Part shown: piece by piece, positions 55,896 through 64,000 of the stretch
Position numbering within the stretch: the stretch's first letter is position 1
Layout: every line of letters begins with the position of its first letter
NCBI RefSeq assembly: GCF_902859585.1
Contig: NZ_CADIJM010000001.1
Location: 990,149 to 1,054,148 of the forward strand
DNA length: 64,000 bases
DNA from: Achromobacter animicus
GTDB lineage: Bacteria > Pseudomonadota > Gammaproteobacteria > Burkholderiales > Burkholderiaceae_B
Direction: 5' to 3'
Program-made: the position numbers and the translations under genes
Notes under the pieces: generated by a model
Seen by the model: the letters and a program-made list of their open reading frames with translations, nothing else
The model's database searches: none
Told to the model about the DNA's origin: nothing

Positions 55896-56312
55896 ATGAC
55901 GCAGCGTTCGACTCCCAAATGGCTGGTGCGTGAAGCCGACGTACCGGGCTACAGCCCCGCCAATCACACCGGCACCCTCAACCGCCGGTTGATCAGCCCG
56001 GAGACCGTCGGCGCCCGCGGCGTGGAAGTGTTGTTGGGGGTGATCGAAAAGGGCAAAGGCGCCCTGCCGCACGCGCATCCCGGCATCGAACAGGTCTGTT
56101 ACCTGATTTCGGGCACCGCCCGCGCGCAGGTGCAGGACGAATGGGCCGACATGGGCCCCGGCGACTGCTGTTACTTCCCCCCGGACATCCCCCACGTCTT
56201 CACGGTGACGAGCGACGAACCGGCCCGGTTGCTGGTGATCTACACGCCCCCGTACGAAGAATCCCCCGATCGCGTGATCCGCGACTTTCCGGCGCCACCC
56301 TCAGCCGCTTGA
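55896..56312 (+). CDS. Cupin-domain protein
   Basis: Small single-cupin protein of 138 residues. GKGALPHAHPGIEQVCYLISGTA is cut here to its sense: a G(X)5HXH(X)3-4E metal motif (His, His, Glu), then the second motif PGDCCYFPPDIPHVFTV with a His. It should bind one metal. With a Bug binding protein, CoA transferase and acyl-CoA dehydrogenase following, it may act on the cluster's substrate or sense it. AAAGGAAGAG lies ahead of the ATG. Confidence 0.88.
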   Translation: MTQRSTPKWLVREADVPGYSPANHTGTLNRRLISPETVGARGVEVLLGVIEKGKGALPHAHPGIEQVCYLISGTARAQVQDEWADMGPGDCCYFPPDIPHVFTVTSDEPARLLVIYTPPYEESPDRVIRDFPAPPSAA

Positions 56313-56379
56313 CGCGGCGTTTGCGCAGGCAGCGGCCGCGAGAGCCGCGCCTCATTACATAAATACAGGAGACACACCC

Positions 56380-57351
56380 ATGCAATCCCTACGCCTGCTG
56401 GGCGCCGCGCTGGTCAGCGGCGCCGCATTGATGGCGGCTGGCCCCGCCCATGCCGCCGATTACCCCAACAAACCCATCACCCTGGTGGTGCCCTTCCCCG
56501 CCGGATCGGGCACGGACGCTGTGGGACGGATCTTCGGCGCCGAGTTGTCGACCCTGCTGGGTCAGCAGGTCGTGGTGGAGAACAAGCCGGGCGCCAATGC
56601 GACGATCGCGGCCAACTACGTGGCCCGCGCCAAACCGGACGGCTATACGCTTTTCGTCACCACCAACACCTCCCATTCGGCCGCTCCCTGGCTGATGAAA
56701 AACGTGCCGTATGACCCGGTCAAGGACTTCACCCCGATTGCGCGCGGCGGCAACCTGCCCTTCATCCTGGTCGTGAATCCCAAGCGCCCCTGGAAGACGG
56801 TGGGCGACCTGGTGGCCGACGCCAAGAAGAATCCTGGCCGAATCACCTACGCCAGCGGCAACAGCACCGGCATCGTCGCGGGCGCCACGCTGGCCAACCG
56901 CGCCAAGATCGACATCCTGCATGTGCCCTACAAAGGCACGCCGCAGAGCCTGACCGACGTGGTCGGCGGACAGGTGGACTTCATGTTCACGGACCTGACC
57001 TCTGGCCTGCCCTTCGTGCAATCGGGCCAGTTGCGCGCGCTGGCCGTCTCCACCGCCGAGCGCAGCGCCATCGTGCCCGACCTGCCTTCGATGGCCGAAG
57101 CGGGCGTGCCGGACTTCGACCTGAACTCCTGGAACGGCTACTTCGGCCCCGCAGGCATGCCGCCCGAGATCGTGGCCAAGCTGAATGCGGCCATCAACCA
57201 GATCGTGGCAAAGCCCGACGTGAAAAAGCGCCTGGCGGGACTGGGGTTTGACGCCTTCTCGAGCACGCCCGAAGCCTTCGCGCGGTTTGTCGGCGAACAG
57301 CGCGACCTGTGGGGCAAGCTGATCCGTGACGCGGGGATCGAGCAGCAATGA
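56380..57351 (+). CDS. Bug-family (TctC-like) tripartite transporter substrate-binding protein
   Basis: Periplasmic binding protein of 323 residues with signal peptide (hydrophobic GAALVSGAALMAAGPAHA, cut near residue 25) and the family start YPNKPITLVVPFPAGSGTDA. LPDLPSMAEAGVPDFDLNSW near the end is typical. Bug proteins bind carboxylates (dicarboxylic or aromatic acids, nicotinate) and are hugely expanded in Bordetella and Achromobacter. The membrane partners are not encoded here. Overlaps the CoA transferase gene by 4 bases. Confidence 0.94.
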   Translation: MQSLRLLGAALVSGAALMAAGPAHAADYPNKPITLVVPFPAGSGTDAVGRIFGAELSTLLGQQVVVENKPGANATIAANYVARAKPDGYTLFVTTNTSHSAAPWLMKNVPYDPVKDFTPIARGGNLPFILVVNPKRPWKTVGDLVADAKKNPGRITYASGNSTGIVAGATLANRAKIDILHVPYKGTPQSLTDVVGGQVDFMFTDLTSGLPFVQSGQLRALAVSTAERSAIVPDLPSMAEAGVPDFDLNSWNGYFGPAGMPPEIVAKLNAAINQIVAKPDVKKRLAGLGFDAFSSTPEAFARFVGEQRDLWGKLIRDAGIEQQ

Positions 57352-58589
57352 TCGACCAGCCCCTGCCTGAAACGCCGGTTGCCGGGCCGCTGGCCGGCGT
57401 GCGCATCCTGGATCTGAGCTCGGTGGTGATGGGGCCGTACGCAACCCAGGTCCTGGCGGACCTGGGCGCGGACGTCATCAAGGTGGAGTCGCCGGCGGGG
57501 GACAACATGCGGGCCGTCGGCCCCATGCGCAACCCCGGCATGGGGCATCTCTACCTGCACCTGAACCGCAACAAGCGCTCGATCGTGCTGGACTTGAAGA
57601 CGCCCGAAGGCCTGGAAGCCTGCCTAAAACTGGCCGAAAGCTGCGACGCCCTGCTCTACAACATCCGCCCCCAGGCGATGGCGCGACTAGGCCTGTCGTA
57701 CGAAGCGGTCACGGCGCGCAATCCGCGCATCGTCTACGTGGGCGCCTACGGCTTTGGCGAGACCGGCCCCTATGCCGGTCGCCCCGCCTATGACGACCTG
57801 ATCCAGGGGCAGACCGGCATTGCCGCACTGTCTGCGCAGCAAAGCGGCGACGTGCCGCGCTACGCGCCGCTGACCCTGGCGGACCGGGCCGTCGGCCTGC
57901 ACGTCGGCATTGCGCTGGTGTCCGCGGTGCTGAGCGCCCGGACGCTGGGCCGCGGACAGCCGGTGGAGATCCCCATGTTCGAGGGCATGGCGCATATGGT
58001 GCTGGGCGACCACCTGGGCGGATCGACCTTCGAGCCGCCGATGGGACCCACCGGTTACGCGCGCCTCTTGGCGCCGCATCGCCGGCCGTACGCGACGGCG
58101 GACGGCTACATCTGCCTGCTGATCTACAACGACAAGCACTGGCGCAATTTCTTTGAACTGATCGGGCGGCCGGAGCTGTCGCAGGACCCGCGTTTCAGCA
58201 CCCATGGCGCCCGCGCCGCGCACATCAGCGAGGTCTATGCCTTCGTGGCCGAGGTGATCGCCACCCGTCCCAGCGACGACTGGCTGCGCGAGCTGGCGCG
58301 CGCCGACATTCCGGCCTCGCAGCTCTACACCATCGACGGCCTGATCCAGGACGAGCACCTGACCGCGACCGGCTTCATCCAGGAAATGGACCACCCCTCG
58401 GAAGGCCGCATCCGCACCACCGGGACGCTCGGCCGCTACGCCGGCACGCCGACTTCGATACGCCGCCCCGCCCCGCGGCTGGGCGAGCACAGCCGCGAGG
58501 TGCTGGCCGAAGCGGGCTATGGACAGGAACAGATCGACGCCATGCTTGCCCGTGGCATTACCCAGGACGGAAACAACGATGGACTTTGA
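57348..58589 (+). CDS. CaiB/BaiF-family (class III) CoA transferase
   Basis: Enzyme of 413 residues that moves CoA between carboxylic acids through aspartyl-CoA and mixed anhydride steps. GVRILDLSSVVMGPYATQVL and KVESPAGDNMRAVGP begin the fold; GRPAYDDLIQGQTGI carries the catalytic Asp. It is translationally coupled to the Bug protein and to the acyl-CoA dehydrogenase. The cluster probably activates an imported acid to its CoA ester and then dehydrogenates it; the acid is unknown. Confidence 0.94.
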   Translation: MIDQPLPETPVAGPLAGVRILDLSSVVMGPYATQVLADLGADVIKVESPAGDNMRAVGPMRNPGMGHLYLHLNRNKRSIVLDLKTPEGLEACLKLAESCDALLYNIRPQAMARLGLSYEAVTARNPRIVYVGAYGFGETGPYAGRPAYDDLIQGQTGIAALSAQQSGDVPRYAPLTLADRAVGLHVGIALVSAVLSARTLGRGQPVEIPMFEGMAHMVLGDHLGGSTFEPPMGPTGYARLLAPHRRPYATADGYICLLIYNDKHWRNFFELIGRPELSQDPRFSTHGARAAHISEVYAFVAEVIATRPSDDWLRELARADIPASQLYTIDGLIQDEHLTATGFIQEMDHPSEGRIRTTGTLGRYAGTPTSIRRPAPRLGEHSREVLAEAGYGQEQIDAMLARGITQDGNNDGL

Positions 58590-59745
58590 ATTCACCCCGG
58601 AACAACTGGCGTTGCGCGACGCCGTCTCCCGCATCTGCGAACGCTATCCCGACGAATACTGGCTGGAACGCGACCGCGAAGGCGGCTTTCCGGAACCGCT
58701 GCACGCCGACCTGGCGCGCGACGGCTGGCTGGGCATCGCCATGCCGCAGGAATACGGCGGCGCGGGCCTGGGCATGACCGAGGCCGCGCTGATGATGCAG
58801 ACCATCGCGGCGTCAGGCGCCGGCTTCACGGGCGCCTCGGCCGTCCACATGAACATCTTCGGGCTGAATCCGGTGGTGGTGTTTGGCACCGACGAGCAGC
58901 GCGGCCGCTGGCTTGAACCGCTGATCGCCGGCCGGGAAAAGGCCTGCTTTGCGGTCACTGAGCCGGACGCCGGGCTGGACACGACCAAGCTGAGCACCCG
59001 CGCCGTACGCCAGGGCGACGAATACATCGTGCATGGCCGCAAGATCTGGATTTCGACCGCGCAGGTGGCCAGCAAGATGCTGCTGCTGGCGCGCACCACC
59101 CCGCTGTCCGAGGTGGAAAAGCCCACGCAGGGCCTGTCGCTCTTCTACACCGACCTGAACCGCGAAAAGATCGAGGTGCGGGAGATCGAGAAGATGGGCC
59201 GCAAGGCCGTGGATTCGAACATGCTGTTCATCGACGGCCTGCGGATTCCGGTCGCCGACCGCATCGGCGAGGAAGGCTGTGGCTTTGAATACATCCTGCA
59301 CGGCCTGAACCCCGAGCGCATCCTGATCGCCGCCGAAGCGGTGGGGATCGGGCGCGCCGCGCTGGACCGGGCCGTCAAGTACGCGGGCGAACGCACCGTG
59401 TTCGGACGCCCCATCGGCAAGAACCAGGGCATCCAGCATCCGCTCGCCCAGGCCTGGATGCAGCTGGAGGCCGCGGACCTGATGGTGTTCAAGGCAGCCA
59501 GCCTGTACGACGCGGGCAAGCCGTGCGGCCCCGCCGCCAATTCGGCAAAGTACCTGGCGGCCGAGGCCGGCTACAACGCCTGCCAGACGGCAGTGATGAC
59601 GCTGGGCGGGATGGGGTATGCCAAGGAGTACCACGTGGAGCGGCTGCTGCGCGAAAGCTTCATCCCGCGCATCGCGCCGGTCAGCCCGCAGCTCATCATG
59701 TGCTTCATCGCGGAAAAGGTGCTGGGGCTGCCCAAGTCGTATTGA
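58579..59745 (+). CDS. Acyl-CoA dehydrogenase
   Basis: FAD enzyme of 388 residues. CFAVTEPDAGLDTTKLSTRA is the FAD loop; GGMGYAKEYHVERLLRES and the end RIAPVSPQLIMCFIAEKVLG replace the EGTNEI-type ending of short-chain enzymes, so its active-site details differ from the valine-operon dehydrogenase at 11479. Its start lies inside the CaiB gene (11-base overlap), so the two are one unit. Substrate unknown. Confidence 0.93.
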   Translation: MDFEFTPEQLALRDAVSRICERYPDEYWLERDREGGFPEPLHADLARDGWLGIAMPQEYGGAGLGMTEAALMMQTIAASGAGFTGASAVHMNIFGLNPVVVFGTDEQRGRWLEPLIAGREKACFAVTEPDAGLDTTKLSTRAVRQGDEYIVHGRKIWISTAQVASKMLLLARTTPLSEVEKPTQGLSLFYTDLNREKIEVREIEKMGRKAVDSNMLFIDGLRIPVADRIGEEGCGFEYILHGLNPERILIAAEAVGIGRAALDRAVKYAGERTVFGRPIGKNQGIQHPLAQAWMQLEAADLMVFKAASLYDAGKPCGPAANSAKYLAAEAGYNACQTAVMTLGGMGYAKEYHVERLLRESFIPRIAPVSPQLIMCFIAEKVLGLPKSY

Positions 59746-59766
59746 GCGGACGGCGGCAGGCGCGGG

Positions 59767-60540
59767 TCAGGCCTGCTGCTCCAGTCCCGTGCAGGCCGCC
59801 CGCAGAATGCGGGCGTAGGTTTCCTGTTCTGGCTCGATCCGGTAGATCGGGCCGCCCACCGAAATGGCGTAGTGTTCGCCGGACAGCGTGACCGGCCAGG
59901 CAATCGCGCCCACGTCAGCGATGGACTCGCCGCTGTTCATGAACCACCCCCGCTGCCGCGCGGCGTCCAGGTCCGCCAGCAGCGCCTCGCGGGTGACGAG
60001 GGTCCGGTCGTTGTAGCGGGTCATGGGGATGTCCGCCAGCAAGGCGTCACGGGCCGGTTCGTCCAGCAGCGACAGCAGCGCCTTTCCCAGCGAATTTGCG
60101 TGAACATCCTTGAACTCGCCTGCAACAGGCGCGTATCGGATCGTATGCGGCGAATCCAGCACATCCAGATAGACAACGCGGCCATCCGGCGACAGCTTGG
60201 CAAAGACCACGGTTTCGCGGGTGGCGTCCCTTAATTCGACAAGACTGGGATAGACGCGATCCAGAACGGGATCAGCCCGGGCGATGCGCTGGGCCATGGC
60301 GAGCAGCCGGCCTGTCGGGTAATAGCCCTGGCGGCGGCCCGTTTCATAGAGGTAGCCCAGGCTGGTCAGCGTGCGGATCAGCGCCAGGCAACTGGACACG
60401 GGCACATCGAGCAACCGGGCCAATTCCGACAAGGGCAGCGCGCGTTTCTCGCGGGCGAAGGTTTCGATGATTTCGATAACTCGCAACGCCGTCTTGACAC
60501 TCATTGCCCGATCCAGACTCTTAGCACGTGAACCATCCAT
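59767..60540 (-). CDS. IclR-family transcriptional regulator of the Bug/CaiB cluster
   Basis: Regulator of 257 residues, converging on the acyl-CoA dehydrogenase gene. Winged helix-turn-helix about 14-75 (ALPLSELARLLDVPVSSCLALI), IclR sensor domain about 90-250 (SLGKALLSLLDEPARDALLA). The likely start is the ATG at 60540; an internal ATG at 60504 is possible. It is the obvious controller of the adjacent catabolic cluster, inferred from position. Confidence 0.92.
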   Translation of the reverse strand: MDGSRAKSLDRAMSVKTALRVIEIIETFAREKRALPLSELARLLDVPVSSCLALIRTLTSLGYLYETGRRQGYYPTGRLLAMAQRIARADPVLDRVYPSLVELRDATRETVVFAKLSPDGRVVYLDVLDSPHTIRYAPVAGEFKDVHANSLGKALLSLLDEPARDALLADIPMTRYNDRTLVTREALLADLDAARQRGWFMNSGESIADVGAIAWPVTLSGEHYAISVGGPIYRIEPEQETYARILRAACTGLEQQA

Positions 60541-60551
60541 TTGCGCAAGGC

Positions 60552-60578
60552 TAAAGTTCCCTGCGAGGGTGCCGTTAT
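60552..60578 (+). promoter_or_regulatory. Sigma-28 (FliA) promoter of flaG
   Basis: TAAAGTTC, eleven bases, GCCGTTAT: near-exact to the flagellar sigma-28 consensus TAAAGTTT-N11-GCCGATAA in both boxes and spacing. It lies 65 bases ahead of the flaG start, in the right orientation, and places flaG and probably the genes after it in the late flagellar class. Confidence 0.85.
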
Positions 60579-60643
60579 GGTAACTGAGAATTTCCTGAAA
60601 ACAGCGCGTTCTCCGAGACGCCCCCCTCGCCGTTGGAGTGATC

Positions 60644-61021
60644 ATGGCCGTAACCCCGTTAGCCCCCGCAGCGTTCGCGTCGTTACCGGTTTCGACCGTT
60701 ATCGCCACGCCCGACCCTGCTGCCACCGCCACGCCGGCGCCCGCGACCACCGACAGCAGCGCCTCCGGCGGCGCCACGTCCGACCAGGCGAATTCGCAAA
60801 AAATGCCCCTGGATAAGGCGCTGGATGAGATCAACGAACAGATGAAGGCCTGGTCGACCCAGCTTCAGTTCGAAATCGATCCGAACGTGCACCAGGTGGT
60901 GGTGTCGGTGATCGATGCGGAGTCGGGAGACGTCCTGCGCACCATCCCCAGCGAAGCGGTGCTGAAGATCGCCAAGATGATCGTGAACATGCAAGGGAAC
61001 GGTATCAAGACGTCGGCCTGA
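60644..61021 (+). CDS. flaG: Flagellar protein FlaG
   Basis: Protein of 125 residues with a variable Ala/Thr/Ser-rich N-terminus and the conserved C-terminal FlaG domain (LQFEIDPNVHQVVVSVIDAE, then DVLRTIPSEAVLKIAKMI). FlaG affects filament length and is found ahead of fliD. The ATG at 60644 has GGAG six bases upstream; a GTG two codons earlier is in frame. Confidence 0.93.
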   Translation: MAVTPLAPAAFASLPVSTVIATPDPAATATPAPATTDSSASGGATSDQANSQKMPLDKALDEINEQMKAWSTQLQFEIDPNVHQVVVSVIDAESGDVLRTIPSEAVLKIAKMIVNMQGNGIKTSA

Positions 61022-61104
61022 TCCGGCACTTAAAACACCGTTCGCCAACATTGACGCGCGGCCCGGTGAGAGAACCGCCGAATTAGGCCCGCCTTATGCC
61101 TTTA

Positions 61105-61121
61105 CCCGGCCAATAGCCGGG
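61105..61121 (+). terminator. Hairpin between flaG and fliD
   Basis: CCCGGC, CAATA, GCCGGG, with TTTTT nine bases later. It may weaken readthrough from flaG into fliD. The T run is not directly adjacent, so this is uncertain. Confidence 0.35.
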
Positions 61122-61164
61122 ATCACATTTTTGTCAGAATTGCATCGCTAGGAAGGAATTTCAC

Positions 61165-62559
61165 ATGGCCACCATCACCAACCTCGGTTCGAATTCAGGC
61201 TTGCCCCTCGAGGACATCCTCTCGAAGCTGGAAGCCGCCGAGGAAAAGAGGCTGCAGCAGTACACCGTACGGCAGACCAGCTTCGAGACCCGCGTTACGG
61301 CGTTCGGCCAGCTCAAGAGCGCCGTGGAAGCCGTGCAGAAGGCTGCCGCCGCGCTCGGCAAGCCCGAGACGCTGGGCGCCGTGAAAGGCAGCGTGACCGG
61401 CGGCGACGCCCTGACCGCGACCGTGGCCGCCGAAGGCGCCGTGGCCGGCCAGTACACGATCAACGTGAAGAACGTTGCCACTTCCCAGACCCTGAAATCG
61501 GGTGCGGTTGCGGACCGCAAGGCGTCCAACGGCGACACGGGTTCGTTTGAGGTCGAACTGGCCAATGGCAAGAAGAAGACTGTCGACCTGAAAGGCGACA
61601 CTTCGCTCAACGGCATCGTCAAAGCCATCAATGCGGACGATACCCTGGGGGTGCGTGCCACCGTCATCACCGACGGCGATGGGCCGGATGCCAAGAGCTA
61701 TCTGATGCTGTCCGCGAAAGACACCGGCGTCCAGGCTTCCGTGAAGTCCATTACCGTGACGGGTGACGACAAGCTCAAGAACATCCTTAGCTATAGCAGC
61801 ACCGATGCAACCAATAGCAAATTGACGGCCACCGACGCCGTCGATGCCGAAATCGACATCAACGGCATCCCGATCAAGAGCGGCACGAACAACATTTCGA
61901 CCGCCATTGACGGTGTGACGCTCAATCTGTCGTCCAAGACTGAAGAGAACAAGCCGATCACGCTAAAGCTGGAAAGCGACCCCTCGGTGGCCAGCAAGGC
62001 CATCCAGAGCTTCGTCACCGCCTACAACACGCTGCAGACGACGATCAAGAATCTGACGGCCTTCGACGCCGCCGCCGCCACCAATCAGCCGCTGACCGGC
62101 GACGGCACGACGCGCGCCATCCAGTCGTCCCTGGCGGGTGCGCTGCAGGTGCTGTCGGGCGAAGGCTCTCTGCGTTCGCTGGCCGACCTGGGCATCACGA
62201 CCAACCCGCAGACGCGCCAGCTCACGCTGGACCAGACCAAGCTGGACAAGGCACTGTCCACGAACGGCGCCGACGTCTCGCGCTTGCTGACCGGCACGAA
62301 CGGCCTGGCCGCCAATTTCGAAAAGGCCACGAAGGACATCCTGAGCGACACCGGTTCGATCAAGACCAAGACCGACGGCCTGGCCAAATCGATCGCCACC
62401 GTGAAAGACCAGTACACGCGCGCCAAGGCAGCCGGTGAAGCCCAGCTCGAGCTGATGCGCGCCCAGTTCGTCCAATTGGACAAATTCGTTGCGCAGCAAT
62501 CGGTCACGGCCAACTATCTGACGCAGCAATTCGCGGCCATGAACAAGTCGTCGAAGTGA
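61165..62559 (+). CDS. fliD: Flagellar filament cap protein
   Basis: Cap (HAP2) at the filament tip that helps flagellin fold and, in pathogens, binds mucin. It has 464 residues. The N-terminal coiled-coil part (about 1-100: LEDILSKLEAAEEKRLQQYT), variable central domains (about 110-280) and the C-terminal coiled coil (RAQFVQLDKFVAQQSVTAN) are all present. AAGGAAGG lies ahead of the ATG. Followed by its chaperones fliS and fliT. Confidence 0.96.
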   Translation: MATITNLGSNSGLPLEDILSKLEAAEEKRLQQYTVRQTSFETRVTAFGQLKSAVEAVQKAAAALGKPETLGAVKGSVTGGDALTATVAAEGAVAGQYTINVKNVATSQTLKSGAVADRKASNGDTGSFEVELANGKKKTVDLKGDTSLNGIVKAINADDTLGVRATVITDGDGPDAKSYLMLSAKDTGVQASVKSITVTGDDKLKNILSYSSTDATNSKLTATDAVDAEIDINGIPIKSGTNNISTAIDGVTLNLSSKTEENKPITLKLESDPSVASKAIQSFVTAYNTLQTTIKNLTAFDAAAATNQPLTGDGTTRAIQSSLAGALQVLSGEGSLRSLADLGITTNPQTRQLTLDQTKLDKALSTNGADVSRLLTGTNGLAANFEKATKDILSDTGSIKTKTDGLAKSIATVKDQYTRAKAAGEAQLELMRAQFVQLDKFVAQQSVTANYLTQQFAAMNKSSK

Positions 62560-62579
62560 TAACCGAGAAGATGCATTAA

Positions 62580-63008
62580 ATGACGTACGCCGCGCGCCGC
62601 CCCACAGGCTCATACTCTGCCCGCTCCTACGCCGATATCGGCCTGGAGACCCAAGTGATGAGCGCCACGCCGGAAAGGCTGATCACCCTGCTTTACCAGG
62701 GTGCGCGCGCGGCAATCGGACAAGCGCGCCTGCACATGCAGGAAGGTCGCGTCGCCGAACGCGGGACAGCTATCACCAAGGCAATCAAGATCGTCGACGA
62801 GGGCCTGAAGATGGGCCTGAACATGGAAGCCGGCGGCGACATCGCCGCCAACCTGAGCCGGTTGTACGACTACATCGTCCGCACGCTGCTCATGGCAAAC
62901 CTTAAAGCGGACGTCGAGCAGCTCGACATCGCAGACCGCCTGCTGGCGGACCTTTCCGACGCCTGGCAGACCTCCATCGATCGGCCTGCCCCGGACGCAA
63001 CGCTTTGA
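62580..63008 (+). CDS. fliS: Flagellar export chaperone FliS
   Basis: Cytoplasmic chaperone that binds the C-terminus of flagellin before export. It has 142 residues. YADIGLETQVMSATPERLIT, LYQGARAAIGQARLHMQEGR and NLSRLYDYIVRTLLMAN are the family helices. The stop overlaps the upstream candidate start of fliT. Confidence 0.95.
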   Translation: MTYAARRPTGSYSARSYADIGLETQVMSATPERLITLLYQGARAAIGQARLHMQEGRVAERGTAITKAIKIVDEGLKMGLNMEAGGDIAANLSRLYDYIVRTLLMANLKADVEQLDIADRLLADLSDAWQTSIDRPAPDATL

Positions 63009-63055
63009 TGGCCCCCACAACGACTATTGCCAGCCATCGCTCGCCCGAGATTTCT

Positions 63056-63406
63056 ATGACGTCGCTCACCCAGTACTCCGCCATCCTGGAACAGTATCAG
63101 GAGATCGCCCAATCAACGGGCGAGATGTTGACGGCCGCCCAGGCCGGCGACTGGGACACCGCGCTTGTGCACGGTCAGCTCTACTGTGAACAGGTCGAAC
63201 GCCTGCGGCATGCCGAGCCGTCCAGTCCGCTGGACGAGGCCGGCCGCAGCATGAAATACGACCTGCTTGTGCGCATTCTTGAAAACGATGCCATGACGCG
63301 TGATCTGGCGCTGCCCCAGTTGGCGCGGCTGGGCGAACTGCTGGGACGCATGAAGCGCCAGCAGACCCTGCTGTCGGCTTACGGCAACCAGGCGTCTGAC
63401 CAATGA
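63056..63406 (+). CDS. fliT: Flagellar protein FliT
   Basis: Chaperone for FliD and, in enterics, an anti-FlhDC factor. It has 116 residues from the ATG at 63056 (QYSAILEQYQEIAQSTGEML), an all-helical protein. An earlier ATG at 63008 overlapping the fliS stop would add 16 residues without family sequence; I prefer the inner start but cannot exclude the coupled one. Identity rests on position and helical pattern as much as on sequence. Confidence 0.85.
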   Translation: MTSLTQYSAILEQYQEIAQSTGEMLTAAQAGDWDTALVHGQLYCEQVERLRHAEPSSPLDEAGRSMKYDLLVRILENDAMTRDLALPQLARLGELLGRMKRQQTLLSAYGNQASDQ

Positions 63407-64000
63407 GCATCGGTCCCGCCGCGCTTGGCAACGTCCTGGTGCAGCGGTTGGACGCCGTGCTGGGCACGACGATGTCCGCCGCGAACGCCAACCAGATTTC
63501 CGGCGCGCGGCCGGACGCGGTCAGCCAGCCTGGCAGCCCGGAGAAGGCCGGGCCGTCGGACGGCTCCGCGCGCGATACCCGGCAAGGCATACAGACTGGC
63601 GGCGCCCGAGGCGACCGCCAGAATACTGTTGTCGACCCCAAAACCGCCGCCGCGCTGGCGCTGGCCGCGCGCGGGCTGGTCACCAGCAGCGACACCACGG
63701 CCTCGGCGCCGACCACGTTGGGCACGACCGCACGCACCATCCTTGCCCTGCTCGCGCAGTACCCCGAAGCGGCCCCGGCCGTGCAAGGGCGCGCGCCGCT
63801 GTGGAGCGCCGACGCGCAGGGCGGACAGCAGGCGGGCGGTGCAGCCCCCGGCGGCCAACCCGCCCCGGCCCAATCGGGTCAGCCCGCGCAGGCAGGTCAG
63901 CCCGGCCAGCCCGCCGCGGCGACGACCACCCCGCTTCCGGCTTCGACCGCCCTGCCGGCTGGCGCCCCTGCCGCCGCGCCGTCGGCCACCGCAGCCGCCG
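63403..64000 (+). CDS. Flagellar hook-length control (FliK-like) protein, partial
   Basis: Reads from ATG at 63403, overlapping the fliT stop, to the window end: 199 codons, no stop. The start (GPAALGNVLVQRLDAVLG) is hydrophobic-polar and the rest is low-complexity, rich in Ala, Gly, Gln, Pro and Thr (QPAQAGQPGQPAAATT). A disordered N-terminal half of this kind and the place after fliT fit FliK; the diagnostic C-terminal domain lies outside the window. Confidence 0.65.
   Translation, partial: MSIGPAALGNVLVQRLDAVLGTTMSAANANQISGARPDAVSQPGSPEKAGPSDGSARDTRQGIQTGGARGDRQNTVVDPKTAAALALAARGLVTSSDTTASAPTTLGTTARTILALLAQYPEAAPAVQGRAPLWSADAQGGQQAGGAAPGGQPAPAQSGQPAQAGQPGQPAAATTTPLPASTALPAGAPAAAPSATAAA

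Noticed and set aside
61165-61210. GGTTCGAATTC resembling a tRNA T-loop
   Set aside because: Lies inside the fliD coding sequence and has no acceptor, D or anticodon stems around it.

Overview
The window is GC-rich, densely coded bacterial DNA. It looks like the chromosome of a betaproteobacterium of the Alcaligenaceae, most likely Achromobacter or a close Bordetella relative. This rests on gene order (rpsB-tsf-pyrH-frr-uppS-cdsA-dxr-rseP-bamA-skp-lpxD-fabZ-lpxA-lpxB-rnhB), a Bug-type solute-binding protein next to a CaiB-type CoA transferase, and the AraC-Ogt fusion protein. The genus is an inference from remembered gene order and protein style; no search was run. No rRNA, tRNA, CRISPR array, insertion sequence or phage gene was found.

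Layout. 1-2345: a polar amino-acid ABC transporter (permease cut by the window edge, binding protein) behind an IclR regulator. 2391-6868: a periplasmic ankyrin protein, then mltG-tmk-holB-tatD, a tightly overlapping operon on the minus strand. 7022-9290: ygfZ, a VIT-family transporter and a thioesterase. 9292-12633: three valine/branched-chain catabolism enzymes (acyl-CoA dehydrogenase, 3-hydroxyisobutyryl-CoA hydrolase-like, 3-hydroxyisobutyrate dehydrogenase-like) behind a LiuR-like operator. 12895-18877: housekeeping genes (rnfH, ratA, smpB, a diguanylate cyclase, qmcA/nfeD, a glutamine amidotransferase, an AraC-Ogt fusion). 19013-25636: an orphan type VI secretion module (VgrG, DUF4123 adaptor, VasX-like membrane-active effector, DUF6708-like membrane protein), part of it clearly AT-richer than the rest. 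25905-29314: ppsA and its regulator ppsR, divergent. 29378-45144: a long minus-strand run for translation, isoprenoid lipid carrier, phospholipid, lipid A and outer-membrane assembly. 45145-46093: a 949-bp gap holding the rpsB leader and the map promoter. 46094-51390: map, glnD, marC, dsbB and a YgjP-like metallopeptidase. 51476-55729: folC-SPOR-cvpA-purF. 55896-60540: a cupin, Bug, CaiB and acyl-CoA dehydrogenase cluster facing its own IclR regulator. 60644-64000: flaG-fliD-fliS-fliT and the start of a fliK-like gene, behind a very good sigma-28 promoter.

How it fits together. The envelope run links ribosome and nucleotide supply (rpsB, tsf, pyrH, frr) to undecaprenyl phosphate, CDP-diacylglycerol, DXP-pathway isoprenoids, lipid A and BamA-dependent outer-membrane protein insertion. 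Two catabolic clusters (valine-type and Bug/CaiB/ACAD) each carry visible candidate operators. The most distinctive accessory element is the T6SS effector module: a VgrG delivery tip with its adaptor, a large multi-membrane-segment toxin candidate and a downstream membrane protein that is the obvious immunity candidate, with no structural T6SS genes in the window.
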